A stretch of DNA of 64,000 nucleotides from Microbacterium sp. BK668 (GTDB taxonomy: Bacteria; Actinomycetota; Actinomycetes; Actinomycetales; Microbacteriaceae), in assembly GCF_004362195.1 (NCBI RefSeq), contig NZ_SNWG01000002.1, positions 263,185-327,184 of the forward strand, written 5' to 3'. The notes below the pieces were generated by a model. It did no database searches. It was not told the origin of the DNA and saw only the letters and a list, made by a program, of their open reading frames with translations. The position numbers and the translations under genes are program-made. Shown piece by piece: positions 30,203-38,588 of this stretch (position 1 is the stretch's first letter; every line of letters starts with the position of its first letter).

Positions 30203-31016
30203 TCCCGACGACCCCGACGGAGTCGAGGGCGGTCCCGGATCGGCTGGGCACCGCCACGCCGACCACGCCGCGGACTCCGCCGGCGTTCCGTGGCACGGGC
30301 GGAGCTTCCAGGCCAACCCGCACTCCGGCGACGACGGCTCGGCCAATCCGCGCCTGCTCGCCGCGCTCCTGGCGTTCCACGAGGGCACGGGCGATCCCGT
30401 CGCGGTCGTCGAGGCGTACCGCGCGGCGCGCCTGCTGATCCCCCTCGTCGCCGAGAAGGGCGACGTGGGGATCGGCGCGCACGGCCTCGCCGTCGACAAG
30501 ACGCAGGAGCTGTCGATCGTCACCGTCGCCGCCCCCGACGGCAGGCGCGTCCTGCCGGTGTTCACGTCGGTCGACGCGCTCTCCCGATGGGATGCCTCGG
30601 CGAGGCCCGTCCCCGCCGACGGCCTGCGCACGGCGCTCGCCGCCGCCGAGGACGACACCGACCTCATCGTGATCGACCCCACGTCGCCCACCGAGTTCGT
30701 GCTGCGCCGCCCCGCGCTGTGGGCGATCGCCCAGGGGCACGCGTGGGAGCCGAGCTACGCGTCGCCCGAGGTCTTCGCGGGTCTGCAGGCGAGCATCGGC
30801 GGCGAGCTCGCCGTCCTCGATCTCGCCGTCGCGCCCGGCGACCCCACCGGGAGGCTCCGCGGCCCCGAACTCGTCGTACGCCTCACCCTCATGCCCGGCC
30901 TCGATCAGACCGAGCTCGACGCGGTCCTCGCGCGGCTCGCCAAGCGCTGGGCCGCCGACGACCGCATCGCGGTGCTCGTCGACTCGCTGACGGTGAAGCT
31001 CGTCCGCGGCAGCTGA
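30186..31016 (+). CDS. SseB-family protein
   Basis: 276 aa. After a ~35-residue acidic, His-rich N-terminus, the protein matches the SseB N-terminal domain layout. Signatures are [27 protein letters not shown] and [13 protein letters not shown], with [22 protein letters not shown] further on. In Salmonella an unrelated protein shares the name. The cytosolic actinobacterial family has no firm function. The start inside hisA gives a 17-bp overlap, and the conserved context between hisA and infC is common in Microbacteriaceae. Confidence 0.85.
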   Translation: MSPETDPDDPDGVEGGPGSAGHRHADHAADSAGVPWHGRSFQANPHSGDDGSANPRLLAALLAFHEGTGDPVAVVEAYRAARLLIPLVAEKGDVGIGAHGLAVDKTQELSIVTVAAPDGRRVLPVFTSVDALSRWDASARPVPADGLRTALAAAEDDTDLIVIDPTSPTEFVLRRPALWAIAQGHAWEPSYASPEVFAGLQASIGGELAVLDLAVAPGDPTGRLRGPELVVRLTLMPGLDQTELDAVLARLAKRWAADDRIAVLVDSLTVKLVRGS

Positions 31017-31546
31017 TGACGGACAGAGACCGATATGCGCCTCGGGTGCGGGGGAGGTGGAGTGATCTCGCGTATGCGACACGGGCTGAGGTACTCGATG
31101 CGGCGCAGCGGGGGAGGTCTCATCCTGACCCCGCCACCCAGGTGATTGTTCGGCGCATAGTCCAGGACGTTCTCGCCCGATGGTGGAATCGCCTGCCCGG
31201 CTGGGTGCTCCCGGCTGTCGCCGTCGGCATGCTGATCATCCTCATCGGCATGGCGCCGATGTTCGGCGATCTGGGGTGGGGCGCGCTGTGGTGGCTGTTG
31301 TTGATCCTCAACTTTGTCGCCCTTCTGTGCGGTCTCGGTGCTTGGTGGTCGCTGGGCGTGCACCAGCGGCTGTGGCGGCTCTACGAAAGTGCCCTTCCCC
31401 GCGAACCCGCCTCAGCCTTCTCGCGCTCGCTTGCGGCGATCGGCGGATCCCGCCGCCATTCGGCGCAACTGGACGCCGCGCAATCCGTTCAGTCGCGCCG
31501 ATTCGCGGCCCCGCGCGCAGAACGCCGCAACCGAGGGCTGCCGTGA
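31016..31546 (+). CDS. Small two-helix membrane protein, unknown
   Basis: 176 aa. A basic N-terminus ([15 protein letters not shown]) leads to two adjacent hydrophobic helices (~residues 62-82 and 89-115) with a short loop MFGDLG. The tail is Arg/Ser-rich and cytoplasmic by the positive-inside rule. The ATG overlaps the upstream stop (TGATG), so it is coupled to the SseB-like gene. The codon pattern toward the 3' end is less biased than in neighbours. No family recognised. Confidence 0.65.
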   Translation: MTDRDRYAPRVRGRWSDLAYATRAEVLDAAQRGRSHPDPATQVIVRRIVQDVLARWWNRLPGWVLPAVAVGMLIILIGMAPMFGDLGWGALWWLLLILNFVALLCGLGAWWSLGVHQRLWRLYESALPREPASAFSRSLAAIGGSRRHSAQLDAAQSVQSRRFAAPRAERRNRGLP

Positions 31547-31649
31547 GGCGACCCCGGCGGATCTCTGCGGCGGCACGGCTCCGGCTCTTGCGACGCCGGC
31601 AGGTCGGGGCGAAGGATGGGCACGGCGACGGGGCCGGAGAGGCGCGCTG

Positions 31650-33149
31650 ATGAGCGACGACACGCGGGAGCACAACACCATCCACGACTGGGCTCGGCAC
31701 GACGCCGGGTCCCGAGACCCCCGGGGCGACCGGGCCGAAGCAGGCGACGCCGCCGACGGGCGCGACGGTTCGGGCGGCGAGTACCGCCGGCCTCTGCACA
31801 TCGCGCATCGACGGGCGATGGAGTGGCTCGCCTCCGTCGAGGAACGGCCGATCCGGCCCGAGCTCGACGTCGACGGCATCCTCTCCCGGCTCGAGCACGA
31901 GCTCCCCGACGACGGACGGGATGCCGCCGAAGTGGTCGACGAGCTCGCGACCGCCGCAGAGCCCGGCCTCATGGCGATGGGCTCGTCGCGCTTCTACGGC
32001 TTCGTCATCGGCGGGGCGTATCCCGCCGCCCTCGCCGCGGACTGGCTCGTGTCGGCGTGGGACCAGAACACCGGCTCGCGTCAGCCGACGCCCGCGACCG
32101 CCGCCGTCGAGGAGACCGCGGCACGCTGGCTCGTGGACCTCCTGCGACTTCCCGCGGGCAGCGGCGTGGGCTTCGCGACCGGCGCCACCAGCGCCAACCT
32201 CGCATGTCTCATCACTGCGCGCGACGCCGTCGTCCGGGAACGCGGCGCCGACCCGGCCGCGGGTCTGCAGCACGCGCCCCGCGTGCGCTTCCTCGCGGGC
32301 GACGCCGTGCACACCTCGGTCGTTCTCGCGGGGAGGATGTCGGGCCTCGGCGCGCCCGTGACGGTCGGCGCCGACGCCCAGGGACGGATCGACGTCGCAG
32401 GCCTGGAGCGTGCACTGCACCAGGGCGAGGGGCCGGCGATCGTCGCGCTGCAGGCGGGGGACGTCCACTCCGGTGCCTTCGACGACTTCGCCGCCGCGAT
32501 CGACGTCGCCCATCTCGCGGGTGCGTGGGTGCACGTCGACGGCGCGTTCGGACTGTGGGCCGCGGCATCCCCTCGCCTGCGGCACCTGACCGTCGGACTC
32601 GAGCACGCAGACTCGTGGGCGACAGACGCGCACAAGACGCTCAACGTGCCCTACGACTGCGGCCTCGCGATCGTGCGGGATGAGGCTGCGATGGCCGCGG
32701 CGCTCGGCGCACATGCGGCGTACCTTCCGGCCGTCGAAAGCATTCCGGACCCCTACGACCGGGTCACCGAGCTGTCCCGCCGGGCACGTGGCGTTCCGGT
32801 GTGGGCCGCCCTCCGTCACCTGGGGCGCAGCGGCGTCGTCGCGCTCGTGGAAGGACTCGCGGATGCCGCGACCGCCCTCGCGGAGGGCTTCCGCGCCATC
32901 CCGGGCCTCAGCGTGGTCAACGACGTCGTCTTCACCCAGGTGTGCCTGGCCGGGCCCACCGACGCGCAGACCGTCGCCCTCGGCGAGTGGCTGCGCGCCG
33001 AGGGCACCGTGTGGGCATCCTCGTCGCGCTGGCGGGAGCGCACGGTCGTGCGCTTCGCTGTGAGCAATCGCGGGACGGATGCCGAGGCGGTCCGCCGCAC
33101 AATCGACGCGGTGGCCCGCGGCGCCGAGGCGGTCGGCATCGGCGGCTGA
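31650..33149 (+). CDS. Pyridoxal-dependent decarboxylase (group II, aromatic amino-acid/glutamate decarboxylase-like)
   Basis: 499 aa. Group II decarboxylase features: SRFYGFVIGGAYPAALAADW, the PLP-contact FATGATSANL, AGDVHSGAFDDF, VHVDGAFGLWA, and the PLP lysine in TDAHKTLNVPYDCG near residue 329. Related enzymes act on tyrosine, DOPA, tryptophan or aspartate. The substrate is not predictable. The first ~50 residues are acidic and non-conserved. GTG/ATG alternatives further upstream lack support, and the chosen ATG is followed directly by the acidic tail MSDDTREHN. Confidence 0.88.
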   Translation: MSDDTREHNTIHDWARHDAGSRDPRGDRAEAGDAADGRDGSGGEYRRPLHIAHRRAMEWLASVEERPIRPELDVDGILSRLEHELPDDGRDAAEVVDELATAAEPGLMAMGSSRFYGFVIGGAYPAALAADWLVSAWDQNTGSRQPTPATAAVEETAARWLVDLLRLPAGSGVGFATGATSANLACLITARDAVVRERGADPAAGLQHAPRVRFLAGDAVHTSVVLAGRMSGLGAPVTVGADAQGRIDVAGLERALHQGEGPAIVALQAGDVHSGAFDDFAAAIDVAHLAGAWVHVDGAFGLWAAASPRLRHLTVGLEHADSWATDAHKTLNVPYDCGLAIVRDEAAMAAALGAHAAYLPAVESIPDPYDRVTELSRRARGVPVWAALRHLGRSGVVALVEGLADAATALAEGFRAIPGLSVVNDVVFTQVCLAGPTDAQTVALGEWLRAEGTVWASSSRWRERTVVRFAVSNRGTDAEAVRRTIDAVARGAEAVGIGG

Positions 33150-33341
33150 CCGCCGTCCGCGGTCGCGCGGCGGGATGTCCGATCGCCCTTGACCGGCGGC
33201 GGGCCGGAGAGGACCCTGAGGGGCGGAGGCCTACGCCGGGGAACAGGGGAACCCGGACCATCTCTGCGCTGCTCGCCGCGCGGGCCTGACCAACCGAGAG
33301 TAGGAGCTCCCGCGCGCGCGGGACGAACGCAGGAGGTCGAG

Positions 33342-34493
33342 ATGGCCGCAGGGGTCGAGGGTGTGTCGGATGCCGAGGAAGGGGTCTCGGGCCTGAGCCA
33401 TGCCGCTCAGCGTGCGGGCGTGCTGGGGGTGAACGACAACGCCTCCGACCAAGCGGGCGTCGGCGTGCACGGACGAAGCCGCGCCACGGGCGTGTTCGGG
33501 GAGAGCGAGACGTGGCACGGAGTGTTCGGAACCAGCAGGTCGACGACCGGGGGTCACGGCGTGAGCGGCGACGCGGCCGTGGGCGTCTCGGGGATCGGGC
33601 GGTCGTGGATCGGGGTGTACGGCGAGACGCACGGCACCGAGAACGGGCCCGCGGGCGTGTGGGGCGACGGTCTCGAGGGCGGCGCGGGCGTGAAGGGTCA
33701 CGCCCGCGCGCCGGGCGCCATGGGCGTCGGCGGCTTCCATTTGGCCACGGAGGGCGATGGTGGGCCGGGAGTGCTCGGCCAGAGCATCCGGGGTCGCGGG
33801 GTCGAAGGTCAGGGTGTCGTCGGAGTCGTGGGAACCGGAAGCCAATGGATCGGGGTCTTCGGCGAGACCAACGCGCCTCCCGAGGCCGGCGCCGCCGGCG
33901 TCTGGGGTGATGGGAAGGCGACGGCGGACGGCGTGAAGGGCGTGGCCACGGGCGCGGGGAAGGCGGCGGTATGCGGCTTCCAGCTCGGAGGCAACGGTCC
34001 GGCCATCTTCGGGCAGGGGAATCCGGCCGGTCAGTTCGCCGGTCGCGTCATCGTCGACGGCAATCTCGAGGTCACCGGCGATGTGCTGCTGGCGGGCGCA
34101 GACTATGCGGAGTCCATGACCGCGGTCGACCCCCACCTGGCGCCGGGAACGGTCGTCTCGGTGGGAGCCGACGGCCGAGTCCGTCCCTGTGAAGCGGAAT
34201 ACGACGTGGCCGTCGCGGGGATCGTGTCCGGAGGCGGGGGCGTCCGCCCAGCCGTCGTCCTGGATCATCACAGCGGAGGCGTCCCGGTGGCGCTCATGGG
34301 GAAGGTCTGGTGTCTCGCCGACGCCGGGGCCGGCCCCATCCGCCCGGGAGACCTGCTGACGACCTCACGCACGCAGGGCCACTCCCAGCGCGTGGCCGAC
34401 GCCTCCCGGGCACTGGGTGCCATCATCGGCAAGGCCCTCACCCCCCTCGTCGAGGGGCGCGGGCTCGTCCGCGTCCTCGTCGCGACGCGCTAG
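33342..34493 (+). CDS. Glycine-rich beta-helix/fibre-like protein with conserved C-terminal domain
   Basis: 383 aa. Residues ~15-245 are built of short repeats of the type GVxGxS/GVFGES/GVWGDG (for example GVLGVND, GVHGRSR, GVFGETN, GVKGVAT), expected to coil as a right-handed beta-solenoid or fibre. Residues ~245-383 form a distinct domain starting VIVDGNLEVTGDVLLAGADYAES and containing AGIVSGGGGVRP, ALMGKVWC, PGDLLTTS and GAIIGKALTP. That tail occurs in many uncharacterised bacterial proteins and resembles the autoproteolytic chaperone domains of phage tail spikes (inference). AGGAGG precedes the ATG, and no signal peptide is visible. It lies 10 bp upstream of the HExxH protein gene. Confidence 0.75.
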   Translation: MAAGVEGVSDAEEGVSGLSHAAQRAGVLGVNDNASDQAGVGVHGRSRATGVFGESETWHGVFGTSRSTTGGHGVSGDAAVGVSGIGRSWIGVYGETHGTENGPAGVWGDGLEGGAGVKGHARAPGAMGVGGFHLATEGDGGPGVLGQSIRGRGVEGQGVVGVVGTGSQWIGVFGETNAPPEAGAAGVWGDGKATADGVKGVATGAGKAAVCGFQLGGNGPAIFGQGNPAGQFAGRVIVDGNLEVTGDVLLAGADYAESMTAVDPHLAPGTVVSVGADGRVRPCEAEYDVAVAGIVSGGGGVRPAVVLDHHSGGVPVALMGKVWCLADAGAGPIRPGDLLTTSRTQGHSQRVADASRALGAIIGKALTPLVEGRGLVRVLVATR

Positions 34494-34502
34494 GCGCCGG
34501 CG

Positions 34503-35747
34503 ATGAGTCTGCGAGCGGACCTGGGTCCGAGTGTCGGCAGTGTGGATCGAGCCCGGGTCGCAGCCGGCCTGGTGCGCCCGGTGGGACTTCGAGAGGTGCT
34601 GGCGCGCTACGCGGTTCCGATCGAGTTCGACGAGCCCCTCGTCACCGCCGACGGCGTCGCTCTCGGAGGCCACCACCACGTCACGCTCCATCGTGACGGA
34701 CGGTTCGTACACCGCGGCCACGCCCGAGCAACGGGATTCCCGTCGTTCGACTACGCCGTGCGGTCCGTCATCGGCGGGGGCGCCGCGGAGGCGATCGTCG
34801 CCGCCCAGGGGCGCGTGCACGGGACGAACGAGATCGGTGACCGGGAGAGCGCCTGGAACCAGGAGGGCCGGAACAACCTGCTGACCCTGCACTGGGCCGA
34901 CCTCAAGACGGCACCGATCTCCACGTCGTTCACCCACGACACCGACATCTTCGGCGATGTGGGCGACGTGCTCGGCTTCGCGGCGCTCATCGCCGGCGGC
35001 GCCGTCATCGGAGGACCGGCCGGCGTCGCCATCGCCCTCGGCATCGCGGTGGCGGACCTCGCGGGCGTCGACGAGGAGCTCGGGATCGGAGGCCTCGTCG
35101 GCCTCACGCTGGCTGCGGGCATCCTCCTCGTCGGAGGACCGGCCGCCATCGTGCCGGCGGTCGTGGCGGGGATCGCCGCGGGCGCGGTGGCCGAGGCGAT
35201 GGTCGAGGACCGGGGACTCACCGACGAGGAGTTCGCCTTCGCCGATCGCGTGTTCCGAGGGCAGTTGCCCAGGGAGCGCGTCCGGCTGACGAACATGCTC
35301 GGACTGGGCGGGCGCCCTTTCACGATGCCGTCGCTCGGGGACGCGATCCTCGTGAACCTGGGTGAGGGATTCGCCGATCCCGTACGCTATGCAGGGTTCG
35401 GCGACCCCGACAACGCCAACCGGCAGGCGCCCGGTCAGCTCTTCGTCCACGAACTCACGCACGTGTGGCAGATCGAGCACAGCACGTTCCTGCCGGGCAT
35501 GATGTGCGAGGCCCTCGTCAATCAGTCGACGACGATCTCGGGCGACATGGGCGTCTACCAGTACGGGCCGCCGGACCGGGCATGGGCGGACTTCAACCTG
35601 GAGCAGCAGGCCAGCATCGTCGACGACTGGTTCGCGGGCTCCGGACGCCAGGCGCCGCCGGCGGGTTCGCCGCCCGCGCCGGCCTCGGAGACGGGAGCCT
35701 ACTTCCGCTACATCAGGGACAACATCCGCACGGGCATCACGACGTAG
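34503..35747 (+). CDS. Putative zinc metallopeptidase with internal glycine-rich hydrophobic region
   Basis: 414 aa. The HExxH motif is HELTHVWQ, H316-E317-H320, with E336 (MMCEALVNQ) a plausible third ligand. This resembles DUF4157-type domains, where HExxH proteins are often cargo of contractile injection systems. Residues ~155-240 are two hydrophobic, Gly/Ala-rich segments (ALIAGGAVIGGPAGVAIALG and LVGLTLAAGILLVGGPAA) that could insert in a membrane. The N-terminal 150 residues are soluble and unrecognised. There is no signal peptide. It is adjacent to the fibre-like gene and they probably form one operon. The stop directly abuts the convergent DUF1844 stop. Secretion route, target and activity are unknown. 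Confidence 0.65.
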   Translation: MSLRADLGPSVGSVDRARVAAGLVRPVGLREVLARYAVPIEFDEPLVTADGVALGGHHHVTLHRDGRFVHRGHARATGFPSFDYAVRSVIGGGAAEAIVAAQGRVHGTNEIGDRESAWNQEGRNNLLTLHWADLKTAPISTSFTHDTDIFGDVGDVLGFAALIAGGAVIGGPAGVAIALGIAVADLAGVDEELGIGGLVGLTLAAGILLVGGPAAIVPAVVAGIAAGAVAEAMVEDRGLTDEEFAFADRVFRGQLPRERVRLTNMLGLGGRPFTMPSLGDAILVNLGEGFADPVRYAGFGDPDNANRQAPGQLFVHELTHVWQIEHSTFLPGMMCEALVNQSTTISGDMGVYQYGPPDRAWADFNLEQQASIVDDWFAGSGRQAPPAGSPPAPASETGAYFRYIRDNIRTGITT

Positions 35748-36167
35748 TCACGTGACCGGCCCGGTCCACTTCTCGCCCGGGCCCTTGCCGATCGGGTCGG
35801 GGACGACGGATGCCTCGCGGAACGCGAGCTGGAGCGAGCGAAGGCCGTCGCGCAGCGACCGCGCGTGCATATCGCTGATCTCGGGGGCGCCCGCCGTGAT
35901 GAGCCCGGCGAGGGCGTTGATGAGCTTGCGCGCCTCGTCGAGATCCTTCTGGTGGTCGGGATCGTCGGCGAGGCCGACCTTGACGGCTGCGGCGCTCATG
36001 AGGTGCACGGCGGTCGTCGTGATGACCTCCACGGCCGGGACGTCGGCGATGTCGCGGGTGGCGGATGCCGCGGCCCGCTCCTGGTCCTCCCAGCGGGCGA
36101 GGCGCTCGGCATCCGTGCCCTCGCTTCCCGAGCCCGAACCGTCCTGGTCGCCCTGAATCGTCTCCAC
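35748..36167 (-). CDS. DUF1844 domain protein
   Basis: 139 aa. After an acidic head (residues 1-45) comes the DUF1844 core: VEVITTTAVHLMSAAAVKVGL, a DPDHQKDLDEARKLINALAGL helix (split DPDHQKDLDEA/RKLINALAGL), and RSLRDGLRSLQLAFREAS. The family is small, cytosolic and of unknown function, and in actinobacteria it sits just upstream of infC, divergently, as here. GTG start. A minus-strand TAGTCT (36183-36188) overlaps the infC -10 on the other strand. Confidence 0.88.
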   Translation of the reverse strand: METIQGDQDGSGSGSEGTDAERLARWEDQERAAASATRDIADVPAVEVITTTAVHLMSAAAVKVGLADDPDHQKDLDEARKLINALAGLITAGAPEISDMHARSLRDGLRSLQLAFREASVVPDPIGKGPGEKWTGPVT

Positions 36168-36181
36168 GCCACTCTCTCTGC

Positions 36182-36440
36182 TAGACTATGGCGGGCTCCG
36201 GAGCGCTCTGCTCCGGAACGAAAGAGGATCACATCCCACCCGCGCTTGCCGCTCCAGGCTACCGGGTCCACGCACTCCGCCCCGTCCGCTTGCGGTCGGG
36301 GTAGCCCGCGATGCGATGCATGGCGGGAAGGGTGAGAAACAAGCCGGCGCTCGAGCGTCGTGCGAGTGGCGTGAGTCTCTTCCGCCCGCGACGCACCCGC
36401 GCTCGCGGTGGCCACCACCCGCACGAATGAGGAGTTCCGC
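36182..36440 (+). promoter_or_regulatory. infC-rpmI-rplT promoter and long structured leader
   Basis: -10 TAGACT at 36182-36187 predicts a transcript start near 36194, leaving a ~245-nt leader. Hairpin 1 pairs CCGGAGC 36198-36204 with GCTCCGG 36210-36216. Hairpin 2 pairs CCCCG 36280-36284 with CGGGG 36297-36301 and CCG 36286-36288 with CGG 36293-36295 around a CTTG tetraloop. It is enclosed by GGCTA 36257-36261 with TAGCC 36302-36306. Autoregulatory leaders before infC-rpmI-rplT (L20 binding) are known in Firmicutes and Proteobacteria. The present one is not assigned to a known class. Confidence 0.6.
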
Positions 36441-37079
36441 ATCAGCGATCCCCGCACCAATGAGCGCATCCGCGTGCCCGAGGTCCGACTCGTCGGTCCG
36501 AACGGCGAGCAGGTCGGCGTCGTCCGCATCGAGGTTGCGCAGCGTCTGGCTCAGGAGGCCGATCTCGACCTGGTCGAGGTCGCACCGAACTCGAAGCCTC
36601 CCGTCGTCAAGATCATGGACTACGGGAAGTTCAAGTACGAGGCCGCTCAGAAGGCCAAGGAGGCCCGGCGCAACCAGGCGAACACGGTCCTCAAGGAGGT
36701 CCGTTTCCGTCTGAAGATCGAGGCGCACGACTACCAGACCAAACTCAAGCGCGCCGAAGGCTTCCTCCAGTCCGGGGACAAGGTCAAGGCGATGATCCTC
36801 TTCCGCGGTCGCGAGCAGTCGCGCCCGGAGCAGGGTGTGCGCCTCCTCCGGAAGTTCGCGGAGGACGTGGCCAAGTTCGGGACGGTGGAGTCGAATCCCA
36901 CGATCGACGGCCGCAACATGACGATGGTGATCGCACCGCACAAGAACAAGTCCGAGGTGAAGACCGAGCAGAACGCTCAGCGCGCCGCCAACAAGGAGGC
37001 GGCTCGCACCGCTCGCACCGGCGCACCCTCGGATGAGCCCGCGTCCTCGGTCCAACCGCAGGTGGAGACCGCCGAGTAG
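36441..37079 (+). CDS. infC: Translation initiation factor IF-3 (probable ATC start)
   Basis: 212 aa from ATC. IF-3 keeps the 30S subunit free and checks start-codon pairing. The N domain begins [18 protein letters not shown], the linker is rich in Lys/Arg ([17 protein letters not shown]) and the C domain holds [19 protein letters not shown]. Codon ATC at 36441 is preceded at ideal distance by AGGAG, and homologous proteins begin at this residue. Rare AUU/AUC/AUA starts are the classic basis of IF-3 autoregulation. The alternative is GTG at 36408, which has no ribosome-binding site and adds 11 non-conserved residues. Confidence 0.93.
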   Translation: MSDPRTNERIRVPEVRLVGPNGEQVGVVRIEVAQRLAQEADLDLVEVAPNSKPPVVKIMDYGKFKYEAAQKAKEARRNQANTVLKEVRFRLKIEAHDYQTKLKRAEGFLQSGDKVKAMILFRGREQSRPEQGVRLLRKFAEDVAKFGTVESNPTIDGRNMTMVIAPHKNKSEVKTEQNAQRAANKEAARTARTGAPSDEPASSVQPQVETAE

Positions 37080-37152
37080 GGCCCCCAACGACTCCCGCTC
37101 CGAGCGGGACATCAGCTCCCGCCTGGTCGGGAAACACAACGAAGGAAGAAAG

Positions 37153-37347
37153 ATGCCGAAGCAGAAGACCCACTCGGGTGCCAAGAAGCGTTTCAAGGTG
37201 ACCGGCACCGGCAAGCTCAAGAAGCAGCAGGCGAACCTCCGCCACAACTTCGAGGGCAAGCCCACCAAGCGCACGCGCCGCCTGTCCGCCGACAAGATCC
37301 TCTCCCCGGGTGACGCCAAGGTCGCCAAGAAGCTCCTCGGCATCTGA
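37153..37347 (+). CDS. rpmI: 50S ribosomal protein L35
   Basis: 64 aa, the normal size. The N-terminus [20 protein letters not shown] is diagnostic, and the end KLLGI is near typical. A GAAGGAAGAAAG purine run is the ribosome-binding site. It lies between infC and rplT, 73 bp after infC. Confidence 0.98.
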   Translation: MPKQKTHSGAKKRFKVTGTGKLKKQQANLRHNFEGKPTKRTRRLSADKILSPGDAKVAKKLLGI

Positions 37348-37376
37348 GCGCCGACGCACGTTAGGAAGTAGAAGAA

Positions 37377-37760
37377 ATGGCTAGAGTCAAGCGGGCTGTC
37401 AACGCCCACAAGAAGCGCCGCGTCATCCTCGAGCGTGCCTCGGGCTACCGTGGCCAGCGTTCGCGCCTGTACCGCAAGGCGAAGGAGCAGGTCACCCACT
37501 CGCTCGTCTACGCGTACCGCGACCGCCGCAAGCGCAAGGGCGACTTCCGTCGCCTGTGGATCCAGCGCATCAACGCCGCGAGCCGTCAGAACGGCCTGAC
37601 CTACAACCGCCTCATCCAGGGCCTCGGCCTCGCCGGCGTGCAGGTCGACCGCCGCATGCTCGCCGAACTGGCGGTGAACGAGCCGGCCACGTTCGCGTCG
37701 CTCGTCGAGACCGCCAAGAACGCGCTGCCCGAGAACGTCAACGCGCCCAAGTCGGCCTGA
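37377..37760 (+). CDS. rplT: 50S ribosomal protein L20
   Basis: 127 aa. The start [15 protein letters not shown], then [20 protein letters not shown] and [15 protein letters not shown] are hallmark L20 segments. In other bacteria L20 represses its own operon through the leader RNA. AGGAAG precedes the ATG. It is the last gene of the operon, followed by a strong terminator. Confidence 0.99.
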   Translation: MARVKRAVNAHKKRRVILERASGYRGQRSRLYRKAKEQVTHSLVYAYRDRRKRKGDFRRLWIQRINAASRQNGLTYNRLIQGLGLAGVQVDRRMLAELAVNEPATFASLVETAKNALPENVNAPKSA

Positions 37761-37779
37761 CCTCGGCATCCGTCGTCCG

Positions 37780-37811
37780 AAGGGGCGCCCTCCGCACGGA
37801 GGGCGCCCCTT
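37780..37811 (+). terminator. Rho-independent terminator of infC-rpmI-rplT
   Basis: AAGGGGCGCCCTCCG pairs fully with CGGAGGGCGCCCCTT around a tiny loop, ending in a short T-poor tail (TCGTCG). The very stable GC stem lies 19 bp after the rplT stop. It can serve from both sides, also ending the minus-strand gene transcription downstream (37848-38510). Confidence 0.88.
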
Positions 37812-37847
37812 CGTCGTGCCCCGGCCGGCTGCGGCCGTGCGGCGAGG

Positions 37848-38510
37848 TCAGAGGTCGACGGGGAAGGTCAGCATGAGCACGAGCCCAGTGACGGCCAGCG
37901 CCATCGCCAGGCCCAGCAGGGTCCAGCGTGCCCAGCGCGGCCCGTCGCGGCTCGCGATCGCGGCCAGGAAGAGGACCAGGGCGAACAGTACCGTCAGGAG
38001 CGTGTAGTTGTCGCCACGCTGATTGTCCGCGAGAGCGCGATCGTACGCGGCGTCGGCCTGCGCACTCAGCTCGGCCGCCTCCTGATCCTTCGGGATGACG
38101 TACTCCGGGAGTGCGAAGGGGGTGAGGGTCTTCCTGTCCCACGCCTCGAAGGCGGCGGCCAGCGTCGGGGGGAATCGCTGCTCGACGAACGCCGCGAGTT
38201 CGGTGTCGCCGGAGTCGACGGCCGTGAGCCACGTGGCGAAGACGGTGAGATCGATCTGCCGCTGATCGCGGCCGGCGCTCGCGGCGTCGCTCGCCTTCAC
38301 CCGCGCCGCGGAGGCCTGGCTGAACGAGATCGACATCTCGCCGCCCCACTTGGAGGACTGGAAGCCGCACCAGGCCGTGATGACCGCGATCGCGGAGAGC
38401 AGGACGACCGCGACGATCTCGAGCCAATCGCGGCGACCGCGCTGGTGCACGCCTCCGGGCGCGGGGGCGGATTGGGTCGCTGCGGCCTCGTCGGCCCCGT
38501 CGGTGCTCAC
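37848..38510 (-). CDS. Membrane protein of unknown function (three helices)
   Basis: 220 aa. The first helix is at ~28-48 (LEIVAVVLLSAIAVITAWCG). A soluble part follows (FQSSKWGGEMSISFSQASAA and a Q/A/E-rich helical segment), then two helices near residues 160-215. The WxGFQSxKWxG pattern after the first helix recalls DUF4337-like proteins, but this is weak. The GTG was chosen since a minus-strand -10-like TAGCAT lies 8 nt upstream. It is convergent with rplT. Confidence 0.78.
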   Translation of the reverse strand: MSTDGADEAAATQSAPAPGGVHQRGRRDWLEIVAVVLLSAIAVITAWCGFQSSKWGGEMSISFSQASAARVKASDAASAGRDQRQIDLTVFATWLTAVDSGDTELAAFVEQRFPPTLAAAFEAWDRKTLTPFALPEYVIPKDQEAAELSAQADAAYDRALADNQRGDNYTLLTVLFALVLFLAAIASRDGPRWARWTLLGLAMALAVTGLVLMLTFPVDL

Positions 38511-38588
38511 GCCTCCGCATGCTAGTGGTCGCCCGGCGCTCGCGCTCGCCGTTCCGGCCGCGGAGCGCTGCGCCCCTATGCTGATCGT

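Noticed and set aside
36408-36440. GTG at 36408 as infC start
   Set aside because: No ribosome-binding site and eleven non-conserved residues. ATC at 36441 is better supported.
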